64,000 nucleotides of DNA, from assembly GCA_026075535.2 (NCBI GenBank), contig AP026542.1:4464001-4528000 (forward strand), in the 5' to 3' direction. Under the pieces are notes generated by a model. It was not told the origin of the DNA and made no database searches. It was given only the letters and a program-made list of their open reading frames with translations. A program made the position numbers and the translations under genes. This DNA comes from Tricholoma matsutake (Eukaryota > Basidiomycota > Agaricomycetes > Agaricales > Tricholomataceae). Of the stretch, positions 22,284-32,771 are shown piece after piece. The first letter of the stretch is position 1. Each line of letters starts with the position of its first letter.

Positions 22284-23402
22284 ATGGACGCATCAGAACG
22301 CTTCGACGCGCTTGAAAGCGACGTTTCCGGAATGCGCGCGCAAATCGACTCGCTTAAATCTACGATTGAAAACTTCGTTAGGACCCTCCAGGCTAACCCT
22401 ACGACTAATAGTTCCCCCTTCACGACTCCAAGCGCACCCAACAACGATGTTTTGCCAAACGCGTCCACTAAGGAACGTGCCCAGATCAAACCGTCCCCCC
22501 CCGCCGAATTTAATGGTGCACGTGCGCAGGGACGTGCATTCCTTAATTCCTGTGAGTTATACATTAGTCTCCAGTCGCATCAATTCGTCGATGAGGCTGC
22601 AAAAATTTATTGGGCCTTCACATACATGAAATCTGAACGCGCCTATCTCTATGTGGACCGTATCCTACGTCAAACTAAAGAACTCGGTTCTCTACCTTTC
22701 TCCACTTGGGGTGACTTTCGAGCTGAGTTCGTACGCCACTTCTGCCCCCTCAATGAACGCCACCGAGCAGTGACACGACTTGAGTCATCCACTTACCACC
22801 AGGGACGTCGATCCGTGGACGACTATATCGATGAGTTCAAGGATTTGGTGGACATGGCAGGGTATGGGAGTGGGTTACCAGTGGTGGTGAAGTTCCGACG
22901 GGGGCTCAACCGAGAAATTCAGGACCAGATTGCACAGATGTTGGAAGGGCGCCCAGCGGACGATGATATCCTTGCTTGGTATGAAGCTGCTTCACTCTGT
23001 GACGAGAACCGACTCACAAATGCGGCGTTTAATGCTGCATTCCGTGCTCCAACTACCACTCATACACCCTACACCTTCAATCGAAGCCTCCCCCGCCCTA
23101 ACCCCATTCCTGCTCGTCAAACTCCCACACCAGCCGTCAATATCCCAGTACCAATGGATGTTGATGCAGCCCGCAGCCGTGCACGTAAGTTGGATCTCTG
23201 CTACCGTTGTGGGGAACCTGGACACAGGGCTGGAGCGTGTCCCCATCGTCAGGATATCCGCATGCTCACCCCCGAGGGACGAGACGAACTCCTGCAAGAT
23301 CTGTTGGCACTTGTAGATGTTGAGGAAGCGAAGGATCAAGTTGCAGAGGAGGTTAAGCTGGAAGTTGTAGAGGAGCAGGATTTTCCTATTCGCAGCGAGT
23401 GA
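22284..23402 (+). CDS. gag: Gag (capsid-nucleocapsid) protein
   Basis: A 372-residue Gag that should form the virus-like particle in the cytoplasm and package element RNA. The N-terminus (about residues 10-40) is a heptad-patterned helix (LESDVSGMRAQIDSLKSTIE). The middle carries the retrotransposon Gag fold signature with PAEFNGARAQGRAFLNSCEL (about residues 74-93), WAFTYMKSERA, and VDDYIDEFKDLVDMAGYG (about 174-191). Near residues 306-319 is one zinc knuckle, CYRCGEPGHRAGAC (CX2CX4HX4C), for RNA binding. The acidic tail ends in SE. The ATG is chosen because it is the first in frame about 165 bp after the LTR and is kept in copy 1. The stop codon overlaps the start of the pol frame by four bases. 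Confidence 0.93.
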   Translation: MDASERFDALESDVSGMRAQIDSLKSTIENFVRTLQANPTTNSSPFTTPSAPNNDVLPNASTKERAQIKPSPPAEFNGARAQGRAFLNSCELYISLQSHQFVDEAAKIYWAFTYMKSERAYLYVDRILRQTKELGSLPFSTWGDFRAEFVRHFCPLNERHRAVTRLESSTYHQGRRSVDDYIDEFKDLVDMAGYGSGLPVVVKFRRGLNREIQDQIAQMLEGRPADDDILAWYEAASLCDENRLTNAAFNAAFRAPTTTHTPYTFNRSLPRPNPIPARQTPTPAVNIPVPMDVDAARSRARKLDLCYRCGEPGHRAGACPHRQDIRMLTPEGRDELLQDLLALVDVEEAKDQVAEEVKLEVVEEQDFPIRSE

Positions 23403-26400
23403 ATCGTACGCCCTCACTGCCTGTCCATAACCGCTTTGAAGTCTTGTCAGTTGAATCCCTGGAGAATGAATCCATTTCTGTGACTGCTCCCCTCTCTGAC
23501 CCTTCGAAGTTGGCTAAAGACGTACCTGCTCTCCCCATCTCTCCTTCTACTCCACGTCCCAAAATTAAATCATGGGAGCGTAAACTACCACGCAAGTATA
23601 TTGTGGCATCCACTCCCTCTGCACATTCCTTAAACCTAGCCATCGAACTGCAGACGACCGACACTGGACAGATACTCGGTGTTTCTGCGCTCCTGGACTC
23701 TGGTGCGACTGGTCTCTTCATCGATTCCCATCTGGTACAACAACATCGTCTAAATACTCGCTCACTCTCACGTCCGATACCTGTATATAACGTGGATGGA
23801 TCCCCAAATGAAGCTGGTGCCATCCGAGAGGTTGCAGACCTGGTTCTCCGTTACAAAGATCATAGTGAGCGTGCCCTTTTTGCTGTCACTCAATTAGGAA
23901 AGCAAAAGGCGATTTTGGGATATCCATGGCTTCGAGACCATAACCCAGAGGTCGACTGGCGCACCGGGGAGGTTACCATGAGCCGATGTCCATCCCGCTG
24001 TCGGACGTGTTTCACAGAAGCCAGGCAAGAACGTCGTGGACAGAAGGCGGAAATACGACGAACTCAGAGGTGTCGTGCTGGACCCCTGCCTATACCTGAA
24101 GTGGAATTGGAAGGGGTTCCTGATCTAATACCGGACTCGGATGATGATGATGAGGACCCAGAGGAAGTGGAGGAGGGTGATCGGATCTTCTACACTGCGA
24201 TTCGCTCGTCGCATGAGGTGTGTGCCACATCGAACATATCCCAACGCCTCGCCGAGGCCTTCCACAAAAACAACGCTGCTAAATCCTCTACTAACTCCTT
24301 ACTCCCTCATCTCCATGAGTTTGAAGACGTGTTCTCCAAGGAGTCATTCGACTCTCTTCCTGCGCGTAAGCCATGGGATCACGCGATCGAACTCACCCCC
24401 GGCGCAACCCCTTCATCCTGCAAGGTCTATCCTCTCTCTCCGGAGGAACAACGGCAGCTTGACCAGTTCATCGACGAGCACCTGGCCTCTGGACGTATTC
24501 GACCATCGAAGTCACCCATGGCCTCTCCCTTTTTCTTTGTCAAGAAGAAGGATGGCTCACTTCGACCAGTTCAAGACTACAGGAGACTCAACAACATCAC
24601 GGTCAAAAATCGCTACCCACTACCCCTCATCTCCGAACTCGTAAACCAGCTCCGTGGAGCCCGATACTTCACCAAGCTCGATGTCCGTTGGGGCTATAAT
24701 AATGTGAGGATAAAGGAGGGAGATGAGTGGAAGGCAGCCTTTCGTACCAACCGTGGTCTTTTTGAACCGCTTGTCATGTTCTTTGGCCTTACTAATAGCC
24801 CTGCCACCTTTCAGACCATGATGAACGACATCTTCCATGACCTCATCCTCGAAGGCGTTGTCTGCATCTATCTCGACGACATCCTCATCTTCACTCGCAC
24901 GGTTGAAGAGCACCGTCGCATCACGCGCCTCGTCCTAGAGCGACTTCGACGGTACAAACTCTACCTTCGTCAGGACAAATGCGAGTTCGAAAGGACCAAG
25001 ATCGAGTACCTCGGCCTGATTATCTCGGAGGGTCAAGTGGAGATGGATCCTATCAAGGTAAATGGGGTCACAGCTTGGCCTACGCCCACGAACAAGAAGG
25101 AGGTGCAGTCTTTCCTGGGCTTCATCAATTTTTATCGGCGTTTTATCAAGGATTTCTCACATCATGCACGACCGCTGTTCGACTTGACAGGAAAGGAGGC
25201 ATGGAGGTGGGATAATGCACAACAGGAGGTGTTCGAAAAGCTTAAGGAGATGGTCACTTCCGCTCCGATCCTTACCTTTGCTGACGATTCGCGTCCTTTT
25301 CGTGTAGAAGCCGACAGTTCTGACTTTGCGACGGGCGCTGTGTTGTCTCAGCAGTCTCCGGAGGACCAGAAGTGGCATCCTGTTGCGTTCTACTCCAAAA
25401 GCCTTAGTGCTGTAGAGAGAAACTACGAGATCCATGACAAGGAGATGTTGGCGATAATGCGTGCGCTTGAGGAGTGGCGACACTTCCTCGAGGGTGCCCA
25501 ACACAAGGTGGAAATTTGGACGGATCACAAGAACCTCGAGTACTTCATGACGGCCAAGAAATTGAACCGTCGTCAAGCTCGTTGGTCCCTGTATCTATCT
25601 AGATTCGACTTCTCCTTGCACCACCGTCCGGGTCGCAGCATGGGGAAGACCGATGCCCTATCCCGACGTGCAGACCATGGGGATGGCAGCGGTGACAACC
25701 AAAACATTGTGCTGTTGCAGCCAGACCTGTTCACCATTCGGGCACTGGAAGGCATCGTACCCCAGGGCGAGGAGCGGGACATTCTACGTGACATTCGTCG
25801 CGCAAACCGTAGCGGTTTACATGAGGATGTTGTCGCCCGAGCTGTTAAAGAACTGAGGAAGGGATCGACCCTTTCCTTACGTGCGGCAGAGTGGGCTGAA
25901 AAGGAGGACTTGTTGTATTTCAGGGATCGCATCTATGTTCCCAATGACCCAGACCTTCGCCGGCGCATCATATCCCAACACCATGACTCACAGATTGCTG
26001 GCCACCCCGGACGCTGGAAGACCTTGGAGCTCACCTCACGGAACTATTGGTGGCCACAAATGTCACGGCTCATTGGTCAGTATTGTCGCACTTGTGACCT
26101 TTGCTTACGCACCAAGGTCCCTCGTCGCAAGCCTATTGGTGAGCTACACCCTCTTCCTGTTCCAGAGAGTCGTTGGGATGTCGTCAGCGTCGACTTTGTG
26201 GTGGAATTGCCAGAGTCAAACGGGTTTGATGCGGTGATGTGCACAGTTGACTCAGTGGGAAAACGCGCTCACTTCATTCCCACTCACACCACTGTCAGTG
26301 CCCTAGGTGCCGCTCGACTCTACCTCCACCACGTGTGGAAGTTACATGGACTTCCTGGTGCCTTCCTCTCGGATCGTGGCCCTCAGTTCATGGCAGAGTT

Positions 26401-27301
26401 CACTCGTGAGCTGTACCGACTCCTGGGGATCAAACTCCTCGCTTCAACTGCTTATCACCCACAAACTGATGGCCAGACGGAGCGAGTCAACCAGGAACTG
26501 GAGCAGTACATCCGCCTCTTTGTCAATGAACGCCAGGACGATTGGGATGATCTCCTTCCTTTGGCCGAGTTCGGATACAACAACCATGTCCATGCTTCCA
26601 CTCAACAGACCCCTTTCCTCTTAGACACTGGACGACATCCACGCATGGGATTTGAACCTCGCCAAACTCCCTCACACATCGAGACAGTGAATGAGTTCAC
26701 AGAACGCATGAGGGATAGCTTGGAGGAGGCAAGGGCAGCCTTAGCAAAGGCGAAGGACGACATGGCGCGATTTTACAACCAGCGCCACTCCCCAACCCCT
26801 CAGTACAAGGTTGGTGATCGAGTTTATCTTGACTCCAGTGACATCTCCACTACACGTCCATCCAAGAAACTCGCTCATCGCTTCTTGGGACCTTTCCCCA
26901 TTGTCAAGTGCGTTGGAACACATGCCTATCGTCTACGCCTCCCAGCCTCCATGTCCAGACTCCATCCCGTCTTCCATGTCGTCAAATTGCTTCCAGCTCC
27001 CCCAGATCCGTTCCCGGGACGCCATTCACACCCACCACCACCACCTACAGTGATCGAGGGAGAACCCCAATATGAAGTCGAGTCAATCTTGGACAGCCGT
27101 TTGCGTCGAGGAAAACTCCAGTATTTGGTACATTGGAAGGGTTATGGGTATGAGGAGAACTCATGGGTCGAAGAGTCTGACGTAAATGCCCCTCGGTTAA
27201 TCAAGGAATTCCACCGACGGCACACTGCTGCACCGCGTCGCATTCAAGTCACGGACTTTGGTCGTATACGATTTCGAATGCATCGGGGCGATGCATCTTA
27301 G
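23399..27301 (+). CDS. pol: Pol polyprotein (PR-RT-RH-IN-chromodomain)
   Basis: About 1300 residues in the -1 frame relative to gag; the frame opens at 23357 and the overlap contains GTGA at 23399. Domains in order: aspartic protease with DSGATG (Asp at about 100); reverse transcriptase with [25 protein letters not shown] and YLDD at about 491-494; RNase H with EADSSDFATGAVLS (about 640) and YEIHDKEMLA; integrase zinc finger HX4HX30CX2C (about 860-905); DDE core Asp932, Asp992, Glu1028 with the classic 35-residue spacing; GPF-type module (FLGPFPIVK); chromodomain at about 1222-1275 (YEVESILDS, YLVHWKGYGYEENSWV). All catalytic residues are present and no stop interrupts the frame. How Pol is expressed is not settled: reinitiation at GTG or -1 slippage are both possible. 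Confidence 0.95.
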   Translation: MNRTPSLPVHNRFEVLSVESLENESISVTAPLSDPSKLAKDVPALPISPSTPRPKIKSWERKLPRKYIVASTPSAHSLNLAIELQTTDTGQILGVSALLDSGATGLFIDSHLVQQHRLNTRSLSRPIPVYNVDGSPNEAGAIREVADLVLRYKDHSERALFAVTQLGKQKAILGYPWLRDHNPEVDWRTGEVTMSRCPSRCRTCFTEARQERRGQKAEIRRTQRCRAGPLPIPEVELEGVPDLIPDSDDDDEDPEEVEEGDRIFYTAIRSSHEVCATSNISQRLAEAFHKNNAAKSSTNSLLPHLHEFEDVFSKESFDSLPARKPWDHAIELTPGATPSSCKVYPLSPEEQRQLDQFIDEHLASGRIRPSKSPMASPFFFVKKKDGSLRPVQDYRRLNNITVKNRYPLPLISELVNQLRGARYFTKLDVRWGYNNVRIKEGDEWKAAFRTNRGLFEPLVMFFGLTNSPATFQTMMNDIFHDLILEGVVCIYLDDILIFTRTVEEHRRITRLVLERLRRYKLYLRQDKCEFERTKIEYLGLIISEGQVEMDPIKVNGVTAWPTPTNKKEVQSFLGFINFYRRFIKDFSHHARPLFDLTGKEAWRWDNAQQEVFEKLKEMVTSAPILTFADDSRPFRVEADSSDFATGAVLSQQSPEDQKWHPVAFYSKSLSAVERNYEIHDKEMLAIMRALEEWRHFLEGAQHKVEIWTDHKNLEYFMTAKKLNRRQARWSLYLSRFDFSLHHRPGRSMGKTDALSRRADHGDGSGDNQNIVLLQPDLFTIRALEGIVPQGEERDILRDIRRANRSGLHEDVVARAVKELRKGSTLSLRAAEWAEKEDLLYFRDRIYVPNDPDLRRRIISQHHDSQIAGHPGRWKTLELTSRNYWWPQMSRLIGQYCRTCDLCLRTKVPRRKPIGELHPLPVPESRWDVVSVDFVVELPESNGFDAVMCTVDSVGKRAHFIPTHTTVSALGAARLYLHHVWKLHGLPGAFLSDRGPQFMAEFTRELYRLLGIKLLASTAYHPQTDGQTERVNQELEQYIRLFVNERQDDWDDLLPLAEFGYNNHVHASTQQTPFLLDTGRHPRMGFEPRQTPSHIETVNEFTERMRDSLEEARAALAKAKDDMARFYNQRHSPTPQYKVGDRVYLDSSDISTTRPSKKLAHRFLGPFPIVKCVGTHAYRLRLPASMSRLHPVFHVVKLLPAPPDPFPGRHSHPPPPPTVIEGEPQYEVESILDSRLRRGKLQYLVHWKGYGYEENSWVEESDVNAPRLIKEFHRRHTAAPRRIQVTDFGRIRFRMHRGDAS

Positions 27302-27312
27302 AGAGGGGGTGA
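27301..27312 (+). promoter_or_regulatory. polypurine tract
   Basis: GAGAGGGGGTGA directly before the 3' LTR, the expected primer for plus-strand DNA synthesis. It is preceded by the pol stop. Confidence 0.8.
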
Positions 27313-27737
27313 TGTAAGGGGACTAAGGGGTGCCCTGTGTGTTTTTCCTATTTTTTATGTTCGTCCCATATTTTTCCCCACCTCATTTCCTTCTATTCTT
27401 CATTTTCTATGATTTTTCCGGATTTTATTACTAATTTTCCCTTGCTATCATGTTTGTATATGTTGACACTTTTATATTTAGAGGCGGAGTACCCCTTCCG
27501 ACACATACCCCTTGGTATGATGTCATTCGGCGGCCTTGATCCGCCTATCTCCGCCTTTTTCTATTTTTAGGTTATATTTGATTTTTGTCGTCTTCACATA
27601 TACTGGGCATCAGCAAGGGGATCCTTAGAGTTTTCTCTTCGGATTTCCCTTTGCTAGGTGCGCCCCCAATGCCTGTATTATGTAGTATAATTTTAACTTC
27701 GGATTTCCCTTTGCTAGAGGCTTAGGTTGCCCTTATA
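27313..27737 (+). repeat. 3' LTR of the intact chromovirus
   Basis: 425 bp; no difference from 21693-22117 seen on reading. Confidence 0.97.
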
Positions 27738-27742
27738 ATGAT
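27738..27742. repeat. target-site duplication (ATGAT), right
   Basis: Partner of 21688-21692. Confidence 0.93.
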
Positions 27743-27970
27743 GGCCATGTCAGGTTGAAGAACTATGAGGTGGAACTTGGTGAGTTCGGCTTTGAGCAGA
27801 TGAATGTACTTCAGGTTTTTAATACTGAAGAGATGAAATGGGTCAGTATGAAGTGGAATTTCCCTCTCCCAGTCCACACTGTTGGGCAGCTTATCTTTGC
27901 AAAGTACAAGGCAGTTCTCCAGGTGGAGGGGCTTGACAATCTTTTACATACATGCCAGGTGTACAGATAA
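27743..27970 (+). pseudogene. right half of the ORF split by the intact chromovirus
   Basis: Continues the frame of 21597-21692 for 75 codons to TAA at 27968, with a soluble-protein-like composition (KNYEVELGEFGFEQMNVLQV; FPLPVHTVGQLIFAKYKAVL). I do not recognise the family. Because the only upstream stop seen in the rejoined frame is a TAG, the target was probably already decaying when hit. Confidence 0.55.
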
Positions 27971-28920
27971 GCTCAAATATATTTTGCCATCAGTACTTTC
28001 ATTATATACTATTCTTGATGGACCCTGGTTTTGTTATGACATACGATACTTATGGACATACCTCCCTGGCTGCACAGCAAGATACTTCTGAGAAAGTATG
28101 ATGTCAGTATTCTGGAAGTACTCCTAATACTCCCACCATACTCACCAAAGGATATTTTGCCAGTATGCATACCAATCTAGAATACTACTTCAGTACCTTC
28201 AGTACTATCAAAATATAGTACAATACTGTCAAAATACCTCTAGTGAAGTATGTTGACAATATTAGGAATACTGTCAGGATACTTTCACAATACTTCTCAG
28301 GCAGTATTGTGCCTTGCACTCAGTGCCTCCCTGTTCCTACAATACACTGGCTCACATTCTGCAGATGTGTTCCCTATATACATGGACAATGCCATTGGTT
28401 ATTACTTGAGTCATAATAGTAGGAGAGCTACAAGTGGTGGACGATAATCTGGATCCAGCGACAATGACTCAGATAAATCCCCAAGATAGGTAGCAGTGTA
28501 GTGATAACCATTCTGCAATAGAATGAATGTGCAGCAGTTTCCATGCTCATTTTTGTTGGTCATTTTCAATAGAATGAATGTGGATAGCCGCTATTGTAGG
28601 GCTACGAGCTCTGCTCTCATAGATCCTACTATTGAATTGTTTACTAATAGAGATATTTGTTTATATTAGATTTCAGATCAAATGTTGATGCATCACTAAG
28701 TCCCATCTTTCTTATCTCAATCTTTTTCTTGCTGCTTTCACTTACTACTGAACTGACTGGTTTTCCAGCAGTTTGAAATCCCCCCCCCCCAACTGCAAAA
28801 TTGGCTCCTTTCATCAAATTCCTTGGGCTGACCTCTTGGATCAATCATGGAACAGATAGCAGTTTTGGTCCACAGGTTTCTACTTGTTTAATCCTATTTT
28901 TGGACCTGTTTTTCTACAGG
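27971..28920. other. AT-rich repeat DNA
   Basis: About 28085-28320 is dominated by irregular repeats of an AGTAYTnTCAnnATACT-like word, a degenerate satellite or repeat with many short inverted copies. A C-run of about ten bases lies near 28781-28790. No gene seen. Confidence 0.45.
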
Positions 28921-29233
28921 ATCAAGTGCAAGGATTTTAAGAAATGTGATCCTCTTAAGTGGTGGAGGAGCCAACGAGAGGATTGGCACAATCTTTACCA
29001 TCTCCCTTGCAATATTCTTTGCATTCCAGGTCTGTAGTGTTCTGCCTTCTGATTATTCTTATGTTTATGACTTTGTAGGCTCTGCCATTGCTGTCAAACA
29101 CATTTTCTCCAGTGGGAGGGACAGTATATCACTTCGCCATGCCAGTCTCCAGATAGACACCATTTGTACACTTATGGTCCTGAAACATCGCCTTCGTTGC
29201 ATGCATGAGCATAAGGTAATTAGTTTAGAATAG
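28921..29233 (+). pseudogene. hAT transposase C-terminal fragment
   Basis: Two exons joined by a 49-bp GT-AG intron (29030-29078). The first reads DPLKWWRSQREDWHNLYHL, the second GSAIAVKHIFSSGRDSISLR followed by TLMVLKHRL. This is the hAT dimerisation region, which normally reads IPGSSVAVERIFSxGRD. The catalytic N-terminal part is absent, so this is a remnant. It includes the canonical W of the LKWW motif. Confidence 0.85.
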
Positions 29234-29535
29234 GCTGTTCTGTATAAATATGAATCTATCCTTTTTGTACCCGTAACAATCCCATCAATGGCCATATATG
29301 CCCCCATACCATGCCATCAAGGTTTCTTGAAGTCACTATATGGGTACAGGTACAGGCATACCTGTAACTGTCTGACACTACGAGTATACAGGACGGTGCT
29401 CACCCCTACCAGTAGCAGTGTCTCATTTGCATGATAACTGCTACACCAAGTCACAGCTACTACATCTCCTGTTTGGAAATTGCAAGCTGGTCTTATTATC
29501 CCTCTTGTTACTGTTTCTCCTCACTGGTTTCAGAT
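29234..29535. other. no feature seen
   Basis: About 300 bases with no ORF or repeat I could identify. Confidence 0.3.
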
Positions 29536-29780
29536 CATTACATCTTTTTGACTCACATGCTCATTAACGACTCAGATATGCTTTTGTTTTAGCAAAACAT
29601 AGGGCCACCAGTGTGATACAATTGAAGGATTGGTGCCTCACCACCCCCTCATGCTCATGCCATTACATCTTTTTGACTCACATGCTCATTAACAACTCAG
29701 ATATGCCTTTGTTGTAGCAAAACATAGGGCCACCAGTGTGATACAATCAAAGGATTGGCGCCCCCTCATTCTCATGTGCA
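29536..29780. repeat. 125-bp tandem duplication
   Basis: CATTACATCTTTTTGACTCA recurs at 29536 and 29661, and the following ~100 bases match with few changes (both contain CATAGGGCCACCAGTGTGAT). Two copies, the second slightly shortened. Confidence 0.85.
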
Positions 29781-29917
29781 TAATTGTACCTCCAATGGTC
29801 GCATTTGCTTTGTCCATCTCATGAGCTTATTGTGGTAGGTCACGGTCATGATTATTATCCATTGAATGAAGTGGCGATCTGACTTCACCAATTTTTTGCC
29901 TCTGAACCCTACCACCA

Positions 29918-30917
29918 TGGCCGACCACTCCTCTACCAGCACTAGCCCAAGCATAATTCAACCAGCCAAGGCCTCCATCAACAAGTTCAGTAAGGAAGAG
30001 ATCCAGTTCCTGAAGGAGCGCCTCCCCCAGTATGTATCTGCCAACAATGTGCCAACAAAAAAGGGCAATAAAGGTGACTGGGTTTCTTGGAACATTATAC
30101 CAGCCTTTAAGAATCATTTCGGATATAGTGCAGACACACTAGATGGTCCTAGCATGGACTCATTGGACAAGGTGTGTTTCATGGTTTTTGCCCCTGCTAT
30201 TTCCATTCATTATCTTGAATATAGAAGGTGAAGCGCTGGTTTACAAACCATGGCAAGCCTGGAACTAGCATCATGAAAGCATCAGCTCAACAATTGAAGA
30301 AACTGCATACTACAAACACTCTTCAGCTCTTTGGGGAGGACCACAAGGATGCCATCACAAAACGTAGGACTGAGTTAACAAAGAGTGATGGCCTGAAGGA
30401 AGCAGGCGGTGACATGTTGAATTTGTGGAAACAGTGTCGAAAGGAGATGTACGATGCAGCAGACCCTGAAACCAGGGCAAAGTATGAGGTGGCGGCAGCA
30501 GCAGTGAATGAGAAACTTGTTTCCCCTCCTGCAGTACAGGAGATCTACACGTATGTCACATTCACATCACAGGAAAAACCAGAACTGACATGTCACTCAT
30601 AGCAACCAAAGTTTGTTAGTGCCCAAGGTTACAGATGCACTGCTCTCATTGTCTGGGTGGGACTTGGGTCAGTGTGGACCACTAGCATGTTTCATCCAGG
30701 TTGGATATTGAGACCAGGAAGACATTCTTCAAACTTTGAGGTGTGAACACTCTTTCAATTGGTAGCTTTCCTCACATTCCGGTTAGCATCTCTGTTTCAG
30801 ACAACCCAAAGATGAAGGATTTCAACTCACAGGTTCCCGACTACCTGAAGGACCTTCATGCTCATTTCAAGACCTGGGCTGCCATTTCCCTACCTGGTAA
30901 GCTAATGCGAAAAGTTA
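29918..30917 (+). pseudogene. unknown multi-exon ORF, N-terminal part
   Basis: From the ATG at 29918 an exon reads FSKEEIQFLKERLPQYVSAN and GNKGDWVSWNIIPAFKNHFG, ending DK at 30171. A clean 56-bp intron (30172-30227) leads to VKRWFTNHGKPGTSIMKAS and a helical, Lys-rich stretch to about 30551. A further intron (about 30552-30602) and an exon with one in-frame TGA near 30711 follow, then an exon with NPKMKDFNSQVPDYLKDLHA ending at about 30900. I do not know this family. The lack of a transposase signature, the intron structure and the setting suggest a host gene fragment carried or surrounded by transposons, now decayed. Confidence 0.5.
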
Positions 30918-31489
30918 CTTTACAATGCATTTACATGTGCATCATTCAGAGAGACCTGCTATGCCCACTAGTACCATAGATAGTGCAACATTAGATACAC
31001 CTCCTTTGATAACCATCACACTCAACAATCATAACTTTCTGTGCCTTGTTCTACCAGACGATATGGATGCTCTCACCATTAAGATGGTTAAGTGTGTGGA
31101 AGGATGCTGAGTTTGGCAGCCTACACTAGACTTAGGTTTACTAAAAGACAGGATCAAATTATCTTCATTGCATGGAAGTAGGAACCATAAGTTACTACAA
31201 ATAAAAGAATAGGAAGTTACTATACCTTCATTGCATGGAAGTAGGAATGAAGGTTAAGGAATAAAAAATAAGTAATATATAAGAAAAAGATTGACCGTGT
31301 AAGTAAAAGGCCACATCAAGTGTAGTGTGTGATTTGGGAAGGCTGCATCGGGCATAGTCACATAATAGGAAGGTACCACATCAATAGGATAATGTCAACA
31401 CTGCTGGATGTGGATAGAAAAGTAATAAGGATGTATGGTGCTGTTGCCAGGATGCATGTCACCAGTTGTTGTTGTTGTTGTATTTGCCA

Positions 31490-31870
31490 GTGGCTGTGCC
31501 AGTGGTGAGGGTGATTGTGTTGGTGATGTGTGTGGCTGTGTCAGTGCCATGGGAGTGTGTTGGTGGCATAGGGTGGCCATGACTCACTGTAACACAGACA
31601 TTGGTATATCTGGTGTTGGTAAGTTGTTTATGCACCGTAGGTGGCTATGCTATCGCCGGTGGCAAGGGTGGTTGTGTCGGCAATGTATGTGGCTGTGTCG
31701 GCGCCATGGATGTGTGTAATGGTGGTGTAGTAATGTAACACAGACATTGGTATGTCTGGTGTTGGTGAGTTGTTTATGCACTGTAGGTGCCTGTGTCTGC
31801 AGTGAGGGTGGTTGTGTCGGCGATGTGTGTGGTGTGCTGGCACCATGGAAGTGTGTAACGGCAGCATAGG
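31490..31870. repeat. imperfect tandem repeat, unit about 140-155 bp
   Basis: About 2.5 GT-rich units, each with a GTGAGGGTGATTGTGTYGG-like start, a GTGTGGCTGTGTC block and ACACAGACATTGGTATRTCT. Open frames over it are repeat artefacts. Confidence 0.7.
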
Positions 31871-31940
31871 TAAATTAACTTGTCATAATGTCATGAGTCT
31901 GTGGGGCCAGACTTACAGTGTGGGCTGATAGATTATATGA

Positions 31941-32771
31941 ATGCGGCTTGGGGTATGTCATTGTCATCTCTTCCTCCTGCTGCATCCTGCACACACCATG
32001 CTAACCATCTTCACAGAGCATGCATTACCATCAGGATTTCAGGTTCCTCTTCCTTGGGCGTCACTCAAGTCAGCTCCCTCAAAATTCTTCACCAATCCAA
32101 CCCAAGTGGCGATGTTTCAGAATTTGCAACCTGAACATATGTCTGGGGATGATGCATTCCGCTTGCTGAAGCTCATTAGTGATGTTCAGAGGAACAATCA
32201 GGAGTCTCCCATTACATTTTCAGTCACCATTGACACCCTGAATGGCCTCTCTGAAGATGGTGACATAGAGGCAATCATCCAACCTGCCAGGTCTTCACCA
32301 AGATGCAACAAAACATGCAGCAAAGGAACAACAAATGCAGCTCCAAGTGCCCATCCCCCAGTCACTGATTTCAGCCCTGCATTCTTCAAAGCTAATTCAG
32401 GCACAGTTGGTAACATCAACAATGAATGTGACCACACTTTCAAACTTTCATCTATTACCTCAAGTATAGTTGCGACATCACCAACAGGAAATGACCCACT
32501 CAACTCTGAGTCTGAAGATGGTAGGCTAGCAACAATGGAGGCAGAAAAAGAAGGTCCATGGGATGATGATGCAAATACAGGCAACTCCAACCACCCTTCT
32601 GCTGCAGGTAAGCACATCTATCTTGAAACCACAATGATGTCTTACATTGCAAATATAGTGTTGAAGGGTCGAAAATGCAAGGTGACTGTCAAAACATCAC
32701 ACACTCGTAAATCAGCACTATGCAAGAGGTCAAAGGAAGATGTGCAATCCAGCATAGCTCCTGTCCAATAA
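31941..32771 (+). pseudogene. unknown ORF, C-terminal part
   Basis: A 276-codon open frame. The useful part begins near 31995 with FTEHALPSGFQVPLPWASLK and SGDDAFRLLKLISDVQRNNQ, followed by a long Ser/Thr/Asn-rich disordered region with acidic patches, ending in a basic segment. It probably continues the multi-exon ORF that starts at 29918, separated from it by repeat sequence. No domain recognised, and the join is inference. Confidence 0.4.

Larger units (their letters stand above)
21693..27737 (+). mobile_element. intact Ty3/gypsy chromovirus, copy 2
   Basis: A 6045-bp element with two 425-bp LTRs that I read as identical, ATGAT target duplications, a primer-binding site, full-length gag and pol, a C-terminal chromodomain on the integrase, and a purine tract before the 3' LTR. 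The lack of LTR divergence, open frames and retained CpGs indicate a very recent insertion and potential activity. The chromodomain places it in the chromoviruses, whose integrases can be steered to marked heterochromatin; landing inside a transposon island agrees with that. Confidence 0.97.

Noticed and set aside
28644..29307. A complete hAT transposon
   Set aside because: Only the C-terminal dimerisation part is readable and no terminal inverted repeats or 8-bp duplication are seen.
31435..31867. Long Gly/Val/Cys or His/Thr-rich ORFs on both strands
   Set aside because: They are artefacts of the GT-rich tandem repeat.
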